64,000 nt of DNA from Rhodeus uyekii (lineage: Eukaryota > Chordata > Actinopteri > Cypriniformes > Acheilognathidae), in assembly GCA_037043235.1 (NCBI GenBank), contig JAWRVZ010000087.1:1130501-1194500 (forward strand), read 5' to 3'. Within the stretch, counting starts at the first letter, position 1. The number at the start of each line of letters is the position of its first letter. Below are positions 33,816 through 46,800 of the stretch, piece by piece. The notes below the pieces were generated by a model that had not been told where the DNA came from, made no database searches, and saw only the letters and a list, made by a program, of their open reading frames with translations. Made by a program: the position numbers and the translations under genes.

Positions 33816-36800
33816 AAATGTAGAGTTCCAGCTCATTAGCAATATGAGGCAGAGATGTGAAACACAAAGTGAAATAACAGAAAGAAACAGTGAATTCATG
33901 AAACAGTTGTATCGCCGTGTGGAAACCTGTGTTATTAGCTAACAACCTTTTTTCTATGCAAATTATGCACATTATAGATTGCATTTTATTCACAAATTCA
34001 GTGCTACATGTATGGATCGATTAAGGTTGTGCTATTATTGTAACAAGGCGCCGTTTCCACAACAGAAACCATTTTGTGCATTTTGACTGGTCTTTTACAT
34101 GACAACAGCAATATGGGGGACTGAAAATGCTAACTTTTGAAAACAGGTTACAAAGTGCATATTTTTGAAAATTATACAATTATGGATACAATTGTGAAAA
34201 CGGTGACATCATGCACATCTGCATCTTTATGTGTTAAGTCTATAGAAACTAATTAACATCACCACCTACTGGCCTGGCATGAATAATACTGCGTTTTTAG
34301 TCATTTAACGGATCAGCGTGAATGGGGATCTTTTTGACAATGTTGTTGTCTGCACATGAAAAATACAAAAGGAAAACCTTTTCCGTTTTTAGTACATTAT
34401 TATCGTATAAACGTACCCTGCAATAATTAGAAATGGCTGTTTTTGTCTTGCTCTGCCTTACATGCCATTGTGAGACTAAAATCTAGAAAGGTTCCCCAAG
34501 ATCTGCATTGGACAATTCTCGCGCGCGCGCGCACACACACACACACGCACGCACGCGCGCACACACACACGCACACGCACGCACGCACGCACACACACAC
34601 ACACACACACAGTAACTTGATCGCTTATTTTTCATCAGGACACACATAAATAGACAAACACACATGCACACACACACAGTCTAGACTCATTTTCCTCATA
34701 GCTAAATTGCGGTGCTCTGAGCTCACTGTTTTCATGAGATGTAGATGAGATGAGGCCACTTACCCCAGTATAGCTGATCAGAGCCAATGTGGAGTAATGG
34801 GCCATAAGTAAAAATGCAGATTCAATATGTTTTATGGGGACAAAGGTCCAAACATGTACCTTCCAAAACTTCCTAAAAAGGATTTATGAGGGTTATTTGA
34901 CTGAACTGAGCAGGACAGTTTTATACGGCTTGGCTGAACAGCAGCGATAACTAACAGTAAAAAAGGAATGCTGTTTTAAATTATGTTGTCGTAAAAAACA
35001 AATCATCATCAATCGTAGCAATTACCGCCAGACTCTTAGATTTCCACTTCTTTTCTGAGATAGATTTCAAAACAAAAGCTCAGGGGGAAAATGGACTGCA
35101 AGTGCAAGAGGTTTGGACCGTGATATTTGCATTGTGGGAGTTGTGAATTTTGACAGCTGCATTAAAGGTCTGTTAGGCCTCTCAGCTGGTTGTTTACTTA
35201 GATGCAGGACACACACACACAAAGAGATGCATTGATATGGATTTATAGCTTAAAATAGCAACAATGTTCCTTACAGTACATATAACAACTTCCAAAACTT
35301 AGCAAGCTGCCTGCCTAGAAAGTGTTTTATGCTTCAATCTCCCAAAATGAAGACTGTCCAAAAGCTTTAGAAGCATGAGCTAAGATACTTTCTTTTGGAT
35401 AAAATCTAAATCTCATGTATTCGTCTTATTTTGCAATGTGGAAGTAAGCAATTTTCTGTGAATGTGAAAACTTCCAATTCATTAGCCACTGCGGGTAAAT
35501 AGCATATGTGAGAAGGCAGTAAATAGTTAAATAATTCACTCTAAAAACCAGTGTGTTTACGATAATCATTTAAAATAATATAATGGAAAGTTAAAATAAT
35601 TTAAAGTAGATAGAACTAGATTCTAGTTACAAATGTTTGCACTGCGCTTACATTAAGAATGAGGTGGATACTTGTGCAGAGAATGGAGCATCACATTGTT
35701 AGCTTAGCAACATGCTAACATTGTACCAAAGACTTAAGATATACAAAAATGGTGAACTCATTACTCGATTGGCTCTTTTATTGCAATTGGGGCGTAATAA
35801 GTCCCGCCTTCTAAATAAAGAGCCAATCACTGACTGATTAAATCATCACATCATTACAGCTACCATTAGATATTTTTTTAGCGCTATGGACACAAGGAAT
35901 AACATTTATGGGACAGATCATATCAGATTGTGTTGCCGCTTTGAAATATGTTATTTAAGAGTGAATTTGCCAAGCATTTTTTGAGATTTCAGGATTCCGC
36001 CATACAAACAGATAAGACTTGGTCTTGGATGCCTGAAATAGCTGCTCAGAGGCATTACAAATATGGCAGAAGAGTGAACAGACTTTCCTTGAAAGGAACT
36101 TTGTTTACACTCTGTCGAAATCAAGCTCACCTGCGGTTCTGTATGATGCACAGATATAGAGTTGCTGCCTTTAACAATTTAATTTTTTTTTTTTATATTT
36201 CACTTATGATGGGGCGTTTCAGTAAGGAAGATGTCTGAAAGTAACTAAGATCGGTAAATTAGACCCAAGGTCTCTGTGTAGATTAACTATCTATCCAATT
36301 TTCCTGAAATTAGACATAAAACCAGATAGGTTTGAACTAGTTAGAAAGCACTAAGTTATAAGTTATTAGTCTTGGTCTGAGAATCTACAGTTTAATGTCA
36401 GGTCAAAGTGGCCAATCTCTGTCTTGTGGTCATGTTTTACAAGTCATCTCTGGCCTAAAGAGGAACCAGGGAGAATTGTTCCCACAGGGAGCACGACCTC
36501 TGAGATTACCCAGCCACCATGAAGCTGCATTGGGAATGTAACACTGCACAGTTGCAGTGCATTATGGGGTTGGAGGTCAAGGCCAGCCTGGCTGAGAAGA
36601 ACATCACTGACCACCATCAATGATCTTGGCTCAAAAGAGGACAATTCTATGTCTCAAAAGTTACTTGATAAGCTTCTCAGTTAAGTTCCATTGCAATACC
36701 ACCTTTGTTTCTGAATTTCCTCCTAAATATCCTTAAGATGTTACTCAAAGTTTGATGCCCATAAATCTGGCAAACCCCACACACCGTCACCAAATATACT

Positions 36801-39800
36801 GTTTATGTTTCAGAGGCTCTAGACGAGAGGGCAGCAATGAGAGATGAGAAAGAGAGGGTTCACACGAGATTTCAGTGATTTAGGGATCTGTCACCTCGAA
36901 CCAGAAACTAACCAGTCAAGACGGAGCAAAACTACTTTTACACATGGACTAATTATGGGCCTGGCTTTGATTCTGTCTTGTGGCATTTTCTTCTAATTAT
37001 ATGTTTAAAGAGAATGAAAGGAACTGTTTGTCAAATGCCCATTGTAATAAAAAAGGCCGTTGCCTGACCTATAACAAGAACACACTGTGGGTAACTCACC
37101 CTAAATGGAGTCACAAAGGACACAAATGAAATACTGTGACCATTTTTATTGTGTTTTATTTATACTTCTCGATTATAAGTTTAGAATCATGCCAGTCCGG
37201 AACTGTAATGAGTCAAAAAGGGTAATGAGAAACTTTCCAAAAGCTCTATCAGTTCAATCATTGGTTGCAAGAAGATTTCTCCACGTTTGCCTCCTGCTGG
37301 TGTCTATCAACAGCCTTTTTTCCTTTGCAAAACAAGTTGAGCCTTTACAAGAAGTAGTTGGCTTCTCCAACTTTCAGTCAACCTCTCTAATCGCTGTGCA
37401 TGTGGCTAAAACAATGTTCCTCTGATTGAAACAGCTATAATCAAGGCGCAGTTTGGGACTGGACCAAAACACTCACTTGATGCAAGTCTGAATCTTTCCC
37501 CAATACAGACCGTTTATATAGACTATCCATCTGCTGTAGGTTTGTTTCCAAACTCATGGGGAAAAACTCTGGGCTGCATATTGATAATGAACTAGGTCCA
37601 AAACACCCCACCCCGGAGGATCTATTTTCCTTCTTTTTCCATCTCACAGGAGTTGCAGTACATCAAAACAAAATTTGATACATGTTAAATGATGGATATA
37701 TGAGTTACATCAGAACTGCCAAAATAAAACACTAGTAATAAATATAGCTGATTTTCAGGCACAAACTTCCTGTAACACAATCTATTACCCAATCATAAAG
37801 TACTCCTGAAATCAGAAGGACTAAAGGATATACCATTGTTCTATAAATTGTTGGATCTGAAATCCAATCATTTAAAGAGGAACCAATCTGGAATTTCGAT
37901 AGATTTTCTCACGCAGATTTCACAATGGGTTCAAATCACATAGTCACATGGATTTACTGTGTTGACCAACAGAAAGCTTCTTGATATGAATGTGACTTCT
38001 GTGCGAGCTGTGCTTCATACTTCTTTCAATATGTTTAAAATTTTATTGTTTCATAGATTGGGTGGTCAGTCTTGCTCTTTCTAGATGATCATGGTTTTTG
38101 GGGCTCATTTACAAATATACACTCAGCAGGAAGGTAGGTCTCCAAGAGCAGGAATGAACACCTTTGGTTTTAGGAATGTTGTTCGAAGGATGTTGATCCA
38201 GGAATATGTCCAACTTGGCAATGTCAAGGTCATTAAGATGGTAGGGTAGATAAATGAGGCAAGAAATGATTGAAGATTGAACCATAGTGATCCCTTCATC
38301 TTTTGTTTAGAGTTCAATCTTTATCCTGGAAAAAGCCTAACTCTGCATATTTTGGATGCCTCCCTTGCCTAGCACACCTGATTCAACATGAAAGTAGCCG
38401 AGCCACATTAGAGACACATCCAAAATGTGCAATGTTAGTAGGACTCCAGGATTTCAAAAGAGTTGTTCTCCGTTCAGTCTCACAATACTTTATTCATGTT
38501 ATTCTACTCATTCTAAAGACTTTAACCCTGCCATACTGAACACACTAACACAAACCAAGTTGTAACTCCAAAATAGTGAGCCTAGTTCAGGTAGGAAAAC
38601 GGATTTATGTGTTCCTGCAGCACATAAACAGTAACTCAATCCCTCTTTTTAAAGCAGGGGTGATGTGTGGCCTGGGTTGGAAAGGACATAATCTACGTAA
38701 TAGCTCTGTAATCTAATGCTGAATTACGGTTAATTCTTGAAAACGAGCAACATCCCTCTGACCTCCGAACTTTGATCCTTCTTCGCTCTGCCCCTCGACC
38801 CGCATGTGGCAGTGATCAGAGCCAATAAGAGAATTGGAACTGGGAATGAAGGGAAATTGGAGTAATGGGAAACAGATTCACACACACACAAATGCTGCAA
38901 GATTGTAGTTCTTTGGCCTGCGAAAATCCCATTTTATGGACGTTGAGAGGCTGGTGTCATACTCTGTGATTATGGTTAGCCTGCCGTGTTGTCTATCATT
39001 TACGATTTTTCTGGGATCGCATCTCTTATCCTTCATTTCACCGTGACCAAACTGCCTCCCTCTTTTTCCCTTTCGGTCTTCCTGATTCTTTTCTTCTCAG
39101 GCCACTCATGGCGTGTGGCACCATTCCCTCACCTTTCAATAGATAGTCCACACAAAAATGTCAAGAGTTGTCAAAAAATCAGCAGTTACGGTCCAACTCC
39201 TTGTTTTTAATGCAATTTGAATAAATCACATTTTGTGGTATCAGATACACAGCACATCAAAAGCAAATAAACTGTGGTTGGTCGCTTAAATGTAAGTTCA
39301 AAGGTCTCTTCCTGTGTAAGTGGGAGGTTCTTAGCCAGAATAGTGGCACTATGGCAACACCAGATGCTTCTTAACTACCGTGGGTCAAGCAAAACATCCT
39401 CCCCCATACCATATAATACACTCTGGATACAATTGAACATCCAAAATGCATTCATTCACATACAGTACACACACACAGCAAACACTGATCCAGCTTTAAA
39501 GACATATATAAGGCTAAATGTTTAAGGAACAAGCATATAATCATGTGAAAGAACGTCTTGCGTTGGTCTTTAATGAGTTTTTGGGGCTCGCTTTAATGAA
39601 AGGTCATAGCCTCCACTCGGTTCCCACATTCCCACTCTTGCACAGCAAACTAACTGGAGAAACGCAATTACTGCAATAAATTTCCTTTGTGACAGTTTTA
39701 CCACACCAGCTTCTGATCAGAGCCAAATGTCAATCTGTCCTGCTCCACAAATACATCATTTATTTGAGGAGCTTATCGCTATAGATCAGCTTGTTGCGGA

Positions 39801-40213
39801 GATTACTTGCTATTACTTTTCTAAACCATCACACTGAGTGGATGATGAAATGGATGAAAGAATCACATTGCAGGAGGGACCCAAAATCAAATAGCCATAG
39901 ACCAGTATCCAAAACACTATTGCAAATCCCTAGAAACCACTTAAAGCCACCGCTGACATTTTCATTGGAAAAGCATCAACTAGTAAACTACGTTTTAAAA
40001 GAGTGCTGTTATACACACTTAAGTCTGAACTGAATTTAATGTTTTAGACACTTATTTGCAGGTTAATTACAATTTAATATAATGTATTGTAGCTTAAATG
40101 TATAATAAATTAAATTAAATCAACTTTAGAGTCCTTTTTGATGCACTTATATCTTTATATGTATTTCATACTTGTATTGTCTTTGAAATATTGCTAAATT
40201 GTATTGCAGAATA
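33816..40213. other. Long intergenic stretch with a CA/CG microsatellite
   Basis: 6.4 kb without a supported gene. A CG/CA compound microsatellite lies at about 34519-34610, followed by shorter CA runs. Minor CA runs are at 35210 and 38880. The phrase GATCAGAGCCAA appears at about 34780, 38815 and 39717 without clear extended homology. Open frames on both strands are short and unrecognised. Confidence 0.4.
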
Positions 40214-40215
40214 TA

Positions 40216-41425
40216 CACTCACCTAAAGGATTATTAGGAACACCTGTTCAATTTCTCATTAATGCAATTATCTAATCAACCAATCACATGGCAGTTCCTT
40301 CAATGCATTTAGGGGTTGGTCCTGGTCAAGACAATCTCCTGAACTCCAAACTGAATGTCAGAATGGGAAAGAAAGGTGATTTAAGCAATTTTGAGCATGG
40401 CATGGTTGTCGGTGCCAGACGGGCCGGTCTGAGTATTTCACAATCTGCTCAATTACTGGGATTTCCACGCATAACCATTTCTAGGGTTTACAAAGAATGG
40501 TGTGAAAAGGGAAGAACATCCAGTATGCGGCAGTCCTGTTGGTGAAAATGCCTTGTTGATGCTAGAGGTCAGAGGTCATGGGCCGACTGATTCAAGCTGA
40601 TAGAAGAGCAACTTTGACTGAAATAACCACTCATTACAACCAAGGTATGCAGCAAAGCATTTGTGAAGCCACAACACATTTGTGGGCTACAACAGCAGAT
40701 GAGTGGTACCCACCGGGTACCACTCATCTCCACTACAAATAGGAAAAAGAGGCTAAAATTTGCGCAAGGTCACCAAAATTGGACAGTTGAAGACTGGAAA
40801 AATGTTGCCTGGTCTGATGAGTCTCGATTTCTGTTGAGACATTCAGATGGTAGAGTCAGAATTTGGCGTAAACAGAATGAGAACATGGATCCATCATGCC
40901 TTGTTACCACTGTGCAGGCTGGTGGTGGTGGTGTAATGGTGTGGGGGATGTTTTCTTGGCACACTTTAGGCCCCTTAGTGCCAATTGGGCATCGTTTAAA
41001 TGCCACGGCCTGCCTGAGCATTGTTTCTGACCATGTCCATCCCTTTATGACCACCATGTACCCATCCTCTGATGGCTACTTCCAGTAGGATAATGCACCA
41101 TGTCACAAAGTTTGAATCATTTCAAATTGGTTTCTTGAACATGACTACGAGTTCACGGTACTAAAATGGCCCCACAGTCACCAGATCTCAACCCAATAGA
41201 GCTGGGTTTGGGAGAGTTTGGGATGTGGTGGAACGGGAGCTTCGTGTCCTGGATGTGCATCCCACAAATCTCCATCAACTGCAAGATACTCCTATCAATA
41301 TGACCAACATTTCTAAAGAATGCTTTCAGCACCTTGTTGAATCAATGCCACATAGAATTAAGGCAGTTCTGAAGGAGAAAGGGGGTCAAAAACAGTATTG
41401 TTCCTAATAATCCTTTAGGTGAGTG
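40216..41425 (+). mobile_element. Tc1/mariner-like transposon, inactive copy
   Basis: 1210 bp starting CACTCACCTAAAGGATTATT and ending with its complement (inverted repeat of about 27 bp). TA flanks both sides (40214-40215 and 41426-41427). The interior is a broken Tc1-type transposase. Different ends and a different transposase from the element at 49154-50719. Confidence 0.92.
40288..41407 (+). pseudogene. Tc1-like transposase pseudogene
   Basis: Three pieces of one transposase survive. 40288-40545 holds the N-terminal helix-turn-helix region (LSNFEHGMVVGARRAGLSIS), ended by a stop. 40663-41088 holds NWTVEDWKNVAWSDESRFLL with the first catalytic Asp and the GGGGVMVWGMFSW block. 41225-41407 holds the C-terminus. 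An in-frame TAG lies just before the second catalytic Asp (DNAPCHK at about 41089), a TGA shortly after it, and a single-base deletion shifts the frame ahead of the catalytic Glu. Counting across the breaks gives about 36 residues between the second Asp and Glu, so a DD36E-like lineage is possible, though damage makes this uncertain. Confidence 0.88.
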
Positions 41426-41427
41426 TA

Positions 41428-43300
41428 TCGACAAGCATTAAATGAAATATAATGTTATTTGTATTATACATTTCTAATGATGAAGTTGCAGTCTAGTACA
41501 TAAATGTATTAACTTGAAATGTAATATTAAACATTATACCACAGTTAAAACTATAATGAAGTACTTTACGTAAGCTTTAGTATGTCATTCAACACATCAA
41601 AATAGTATCATTAAAATATAATGACATTAATTAAAGTTTTTAAAAGTGCACATAATTGTGTTAGCAAACAGTCATTAAAGTGCACTTATGTGTGTTAGCA
41701 GATCGTCATGAAAGGGCAATTAAGTGGCCTTTTATTTCATTAAAATTGTTATCTGGCAGTAAATTATTTAAAATATATACTTTTACGATTTGAAGTGCAC
41801 TAAAAATGCACACTAAAAACAATTAAGCACACTTTTTCACAAAGAAATTATATTACATTAGCCATTAGCATAGTTAGCAATTCACTGCCATGTCTATCTC
41901 GAGCATGTGTGCAACTGAAGCAAAAGAATGAGTGTCTATACGTGTGAAGAGCACAGGGGAACAATTGAAAGCAGTTGTAGAGCAGTGGGACTTTCTTAAT
42001 TCAACCCGCATGTTAGCCGTGTTTGTTTTACTGAGTGATTGAGGATTGTAAACTTTTACCGTACTCTGAAAGAGAAGGATGAACTATGCTTGGGTCTGAA
42101 TCTCTGCCCACTCAAAAATGTCTTCATTCATTTACTATAGACAATTATCTCAGTGGAGTTTCCAAACTTTAACATAATATACATCCTGTTTGGGATTCAC
42201 AAAGATGACATAAGTAAACAAAGACACTCCATTTCCAATTTCAAATAAAACAGCCCTTTCTCACACAGTCATAGGCATATTTCTGCCTGCAGAGGTGGCA
42301 TAAGAGGCGCAGCGGTTAAACTTACCACACACACTGGTCTCTGTGTCCAACCAGCAACCAGGCTCATCATGACATCAGCCACAGTTGTTATGACATCATC
42401 ACCAGGGATCGCCGTGCCATCCAAACCCCAGTCGCCACAGGCCGGCAACACCGCACTGCTCCGTATTAAACAGAGCCAGGGTTAGACCACACTTATGACT
42501 TGTGGAAATTGTGGGGTTTTATGAGTACAGTATAGGCTGTTCAAAATATAATTTTCCCTCCTCAAGAAACCTCAGATCTGTTAAAATGCTAGTTTAAATC
42601 CTGACCAAGACACCCTGGCTATGGCAGCAGTCTTTCTGTACAGTGGGAAAGAAATGTAGAAATACTTAAAGACAAATAAAGCCATTACTGTAAAGATGAT
42701 CTTGAGAGGTCTCAAAGGTCTTGATTTGGCTTTAGGCCTCAAAGGGTCTAGTCTTGGTTTTGGTTTTGACTCCAGCTTTGGAGTTTTGTAGTTAAAATTG
42801 CCACGTTAAATTATACGCACCATTTTATAATTTGAAAAATATAATATTTAAAGCCTGTAAAGCCTGTCATATGAAAAAATAGTCCTAAATATAATATGCT
42901 GTGATAAAGTGATAAAATTTTATTCAGAGGCCCTTAATGCAGATCAATTAAATCAATATATTACATTTTACATTTATTAATTTTATTGAATATACAGTAC
43001 ATATTGCATTTACTGTACATAAATATGATCTTATATTTCTCAACGGTGTTTAAAGTTTTGTAATGAAAGCTCTGTAGTTTGCGTAATGTAATGCAGTGCA
43101 AAACAATGATTACTGAGAGATTAATGAATAAATATTCCTCAAAAGCCTGATATCATATTTGTTTGATACTCAAATTTTAACATTATTTTTCAAAAACATT
43201 ATGTATGGATAAACATAACCATATATCACTTATATTTCACTGGCTTCAATCCAGTAAGTGTTCAACTTAAAATATTAATAACAATGTAAAAGTAATTCAT
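41428..43300. other. Intergenic, nothing assigned
   Basis: A+T-rich. The phrase AAAGTGCACTTA/AAAGTGCACATA recurs at about 41645-41690. No gene recognised. Confidence 0.4.
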
Positions 43301-43302
43301 AT

Positions 43303-43433
43303 GCTTTCCTGTAGCTCAAACAGTAGAGTGGCACTTGCAATGCCTAAGCAAGAACTGATTAGAATGTCAATGTGTTTTTTTTAATGCAAAATGAGTCGCT
43401 TTGGATAAAAATGTCATTCAAAAAATGTAAATC
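43303..43433 (+). mobile_element. tRNA-derived SINE, degenerate
   Basis: Begins CTTTCCTGTAGCTCAAACAGTAGAG like 28403-28549, has lost the B-box region, and keeps the GAGTCGCTTTGGATAAAAAT and AAAATGTAAATC tail. Confidence 0.7.
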
Positions 43434-43855
43434 ATATGTTTTTACGCTTTAAAATCCGTAAAGGTCAATAAAACAAACAAGTGCACCACAAATTGAAGAT
43501 GGACGTTTTTAGAATTAGTCTAAAAGGCCTTTTACTTTCTAAAAAACAAAATCAGACAACAGAAGGCAAGTAATAAACTGTGTTGGGTGGGGTTTTCACC
43601 AAGGTTTTGATCATGTTGATCATTTATAAAATTGTATATCAGATATGATATAAACAGCTTTATAGTGCTTGAATTAACTTATAAAAATGGCTTGTATATT
43701 TATGGTACACACCACTTGCTGTCAAATTGTATAGCAAAAAGCTATTGTACACACCAAAAATATCAAAGCAGTAGTCATCTCCCCAAACTGTGTTCATACC
43801 GCTCCATCTAGCGATGAAGAGCCGCAAAGCAATGGTGAATGAAACGCAACCCCCT

Positions 43856-43867
43856 TGCGCATGCGCA
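43856..43867. promoter_or_regulatory. NRF1 site in the dnaja3 promoter
   Basis: Exact palindrome TGCGCATGCGCA, the consensus for NRF1, which drives many nuclear genes for mitochondrial proteins. It lies 32 bp before the chosen dnaja3 ATG. Because NRF1 sites are usually at or just upstream of the transcription start, this argues that the upstream in-frame ATG at 43839 is not used. Confidence 0.75.
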
Positions 43868-43898
43868 GTTTGCAGCCAGCCCACAGAGCGATGGAAAC

Positions 43899-46800
43899 AT
43901 GGCAGCCTCCAGTACTCGCTGTGCTTCACGTTGGCTGTCAGGCAGTTTACCTGGACTTCGCAGCACCTGTGCGCTTTTAAAGTCCTCTAGATACGGAGAT
44001 ATTGCGACTTTGAGGATATGCGGTACGCGTAGTCACGTGACGGGGGTTAATTTAAGCTGCTGGAGGCACAGAGGATGTGTGACATTGAAGGGGGTTCCAG
44101 GTGAGCTGGTTATGTGATCAAAGTACTTGCGTTAGTGAAACAGGCTTATTATTTTACGTGAATATATCAGGTTTAACATATCAATCCTAAGTGGTCGTAT
44201 TTGTCCGTTTATGTACGTGATATTAGAAAAGTTAAGAGATGATGCAACTGACTGACATAATTGCAAACATAAGTAAAGTCGTCTTACAGAAATGTGTCAT
44301 GGTAACTTTAATAGTTATTGTCATTAACGTTAGAGTGTGTTAACTTGGATGTAAAAATAAATGTGTGATATTATATAAAAAGGTTCACAAAAAATAAGCT
44401 ATTTTGAGTTACGTTTGAGGTTGAAATAGAATATGTTCTCTTGTTTTTGGTTGAGTGAATGATTCAGTCACTGAATTGTAAGAATTGTAAATGATTCCTT
44501 CACTGAATTCTGAACGATTCCGTCACTGATTTCTGTCACTGATTCCGTTGCAGAATTGTGAGAATTGTAAATGATTCCGTCACTGAATTCTGAATGATTC
44601 CGTCACTGATTCATTCACATAATTATGCATGATTCCGTCACTGAGTGCCGCCACTTAATTCTGACTGATTCTGTCACTGAATTTTGAGAATTCTGAATGA
44701 TTCCGACACTGAATTCTGAATGATTCCGTCACTTAATTCCGTCGCTGAATTTTGAATATTGTAAATGATTCTGTCGCTGAATTGTGAACGATTCCTTTAC
44801 TGATTCCGTCCCTTAATTCTGTTGCTGAATTTTGAGAATTCTGAATGATTCTGTCACTGATTTAGTCACTTAATTCTGAATGATTCCATCACTGATTCAG
44901 TCACTTAATTCTGAATGATTCTGTTGCAGATTCCTTCACTGAATTCTGTCAGTGATTCCTCCACTGATATCTGGATTGTTCTGCCAATAAATTCTGAATG
45001 ATTCCTGTCACTGATTCCGCCACCGATTCCGCACCTGAATTCTGAATGATTCTGTCACAGAATCTGCCACTGAATTCCATCACTTAATTCTGACTGATTC
45101 CGTCACTGAATTTTGAAAATTGTAAATGATTCCGTCACTGAATTTGGATGATTCCGCCACTGAATTCTGAATGATTCAGTCAATGATTCACTCAGACATT
45201 TGTGTAAATCCCCACTTACTGACATTTCATTGCTCCATGCTTTGCAACAACTACTAAAAGATGACGATAGTAAAGCTTTTTTAATAAAGTTGTGGAAAAT
45301 GTTTTTTTTTTCCGTATCTCATTCAAATAAAAAAATAATCATGTAACATTTATGTTGTGTTTGTGTTTTCCAGTGCTGAAGAGCCACAGTGTTTTCAGCT
45401 CTCATTTCTTCCACACTTCTTCTGTGTGCCATCAGCAGGATTTCTATGAAGTTTTGGGAATTCCTCGGACTGCCTCTCAGAAGGAGATTAAGAAAGCTTA
45501 CTATCAGGTTTGACAACTCGTATGGCATTAGTTTACTATTTTTGAAGGATTCTTCACATGGGGATTCAATGTGAGTATTTTCACTCAGTTGGCCAAGAAA
45601 TACCATCCAGACACCAACCCTGATGACCCTGAAGCGAAAGAGAAGTTTGCCAAGCTGGCAGAAGCCTATGAGGTGAGGAAAATATAATGTTAATTTTTCC
45701 TCTAAATGACTTGAATTATATTAATCTGATATGTTGGTGAAATATAACCCTGTTTGGTATATATTTTACACCAAAATTGATAGGAAAAAAAGCTTATTTT
45801 TAGTACTGTTATTTTCTTTCCATTGTGACTGTATTTTATGACAATTATTAAACACATTCCTGACACCATATCGAATTAATATAATGTAAAAATATAATTT
45901 AAATATTAAATTGTAAAGGATTTTAAATGTAATGCCAAAAGTTTTAGATGGGGATGATTTTGTAATGTTTTTGAAAGAAGACTCCACAAAAACACCAAAT
46001 GCACCAAAATGAGATATATTGTTAATATTAAATATTATTATGTTAATATTATTAAAATAGAAAATAACTTCTGTTTTAATATTTTTTTAAATAAAATTGA
46101 TTTCTGTGATCAAAGCTAAATTTTCATTCTAATGATGATTTGATTCTCAAGAAAAATGTATTATTATCAATATTAAAAACAGTGTAATATTGTGGAAACT
46201 GATACATTTTTTCAGGATTCTTTAATGAATATAATGTTAAAAAAATATTTTATTTTTCAAAATCTTTTGCAATATTACATGTCTTTATTCAACATGCCTC
46301 AACAGATGAATATATATAATAACTTTTTATTTAAAAAAATATATAAAAAAAAAATATATATATATTTTTGTCAAGATTTAAAATAGATGTGTTTTTAACG
46401 TTCTGTGTGTGTAGACCCTCAGTGATGAGCTGAAGAGGAAGCAGTATGACACGTACGGTTCTGCCGGTCCCAGCGCTGGGGCGGGACAGCAGCAGTACTG
46501 GAGAGGCGGGGCCACTGTGGACCCAGAAGACCTTTTCAGGAAGATCTTTGGAGAGTTTGCAGGAGGGCGTGGCTTCGGAGACATCAACTCGATGTTTGAT
46601 CAGGCGCCTGAAGTGAGACACACACCGACAACGTCACTCATTGGTGTTCCTCTTTAAATTCCCATCATTTGAACCCTCTCCCTCTCCGCAGTTTGTGATG
46701 GAGCTGACGTTCACGCAGGCTGCCAAAGGCGTGAATAAGGAGATAACAGTCAACATAGACGACGCCTGTCCGCGCTGTGACGGCAAAGGTCATGAACCGG

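Noticed and set aside
34443..34677. Thr-His and Cys-Val repeat frames on both strands
   Set aside because: Translation of the CA/CG microsatellite.
34760..34840. ACTTAC (a minus-strand donor) that would join the 33724-33806 exon in phase (…GSDQLYW)
   Set aside because: The minus-strand frame meets a stop upstream with no AG acceptor before it, so it cannot be a coding exon as read.
36444..36644. Minus-strand 66-codon frame with balanced composition
   Set aside because: No recognisable domain and no phased splice partners found.
43839..43898. Upstream in-frame ATG adding 20 residues to Dnaja3
   Set aside because: The NRF1 site lies inside this extension, so transcription probably starts later; MAASSTRCASRWL fits a mitochondrial presequence start better.
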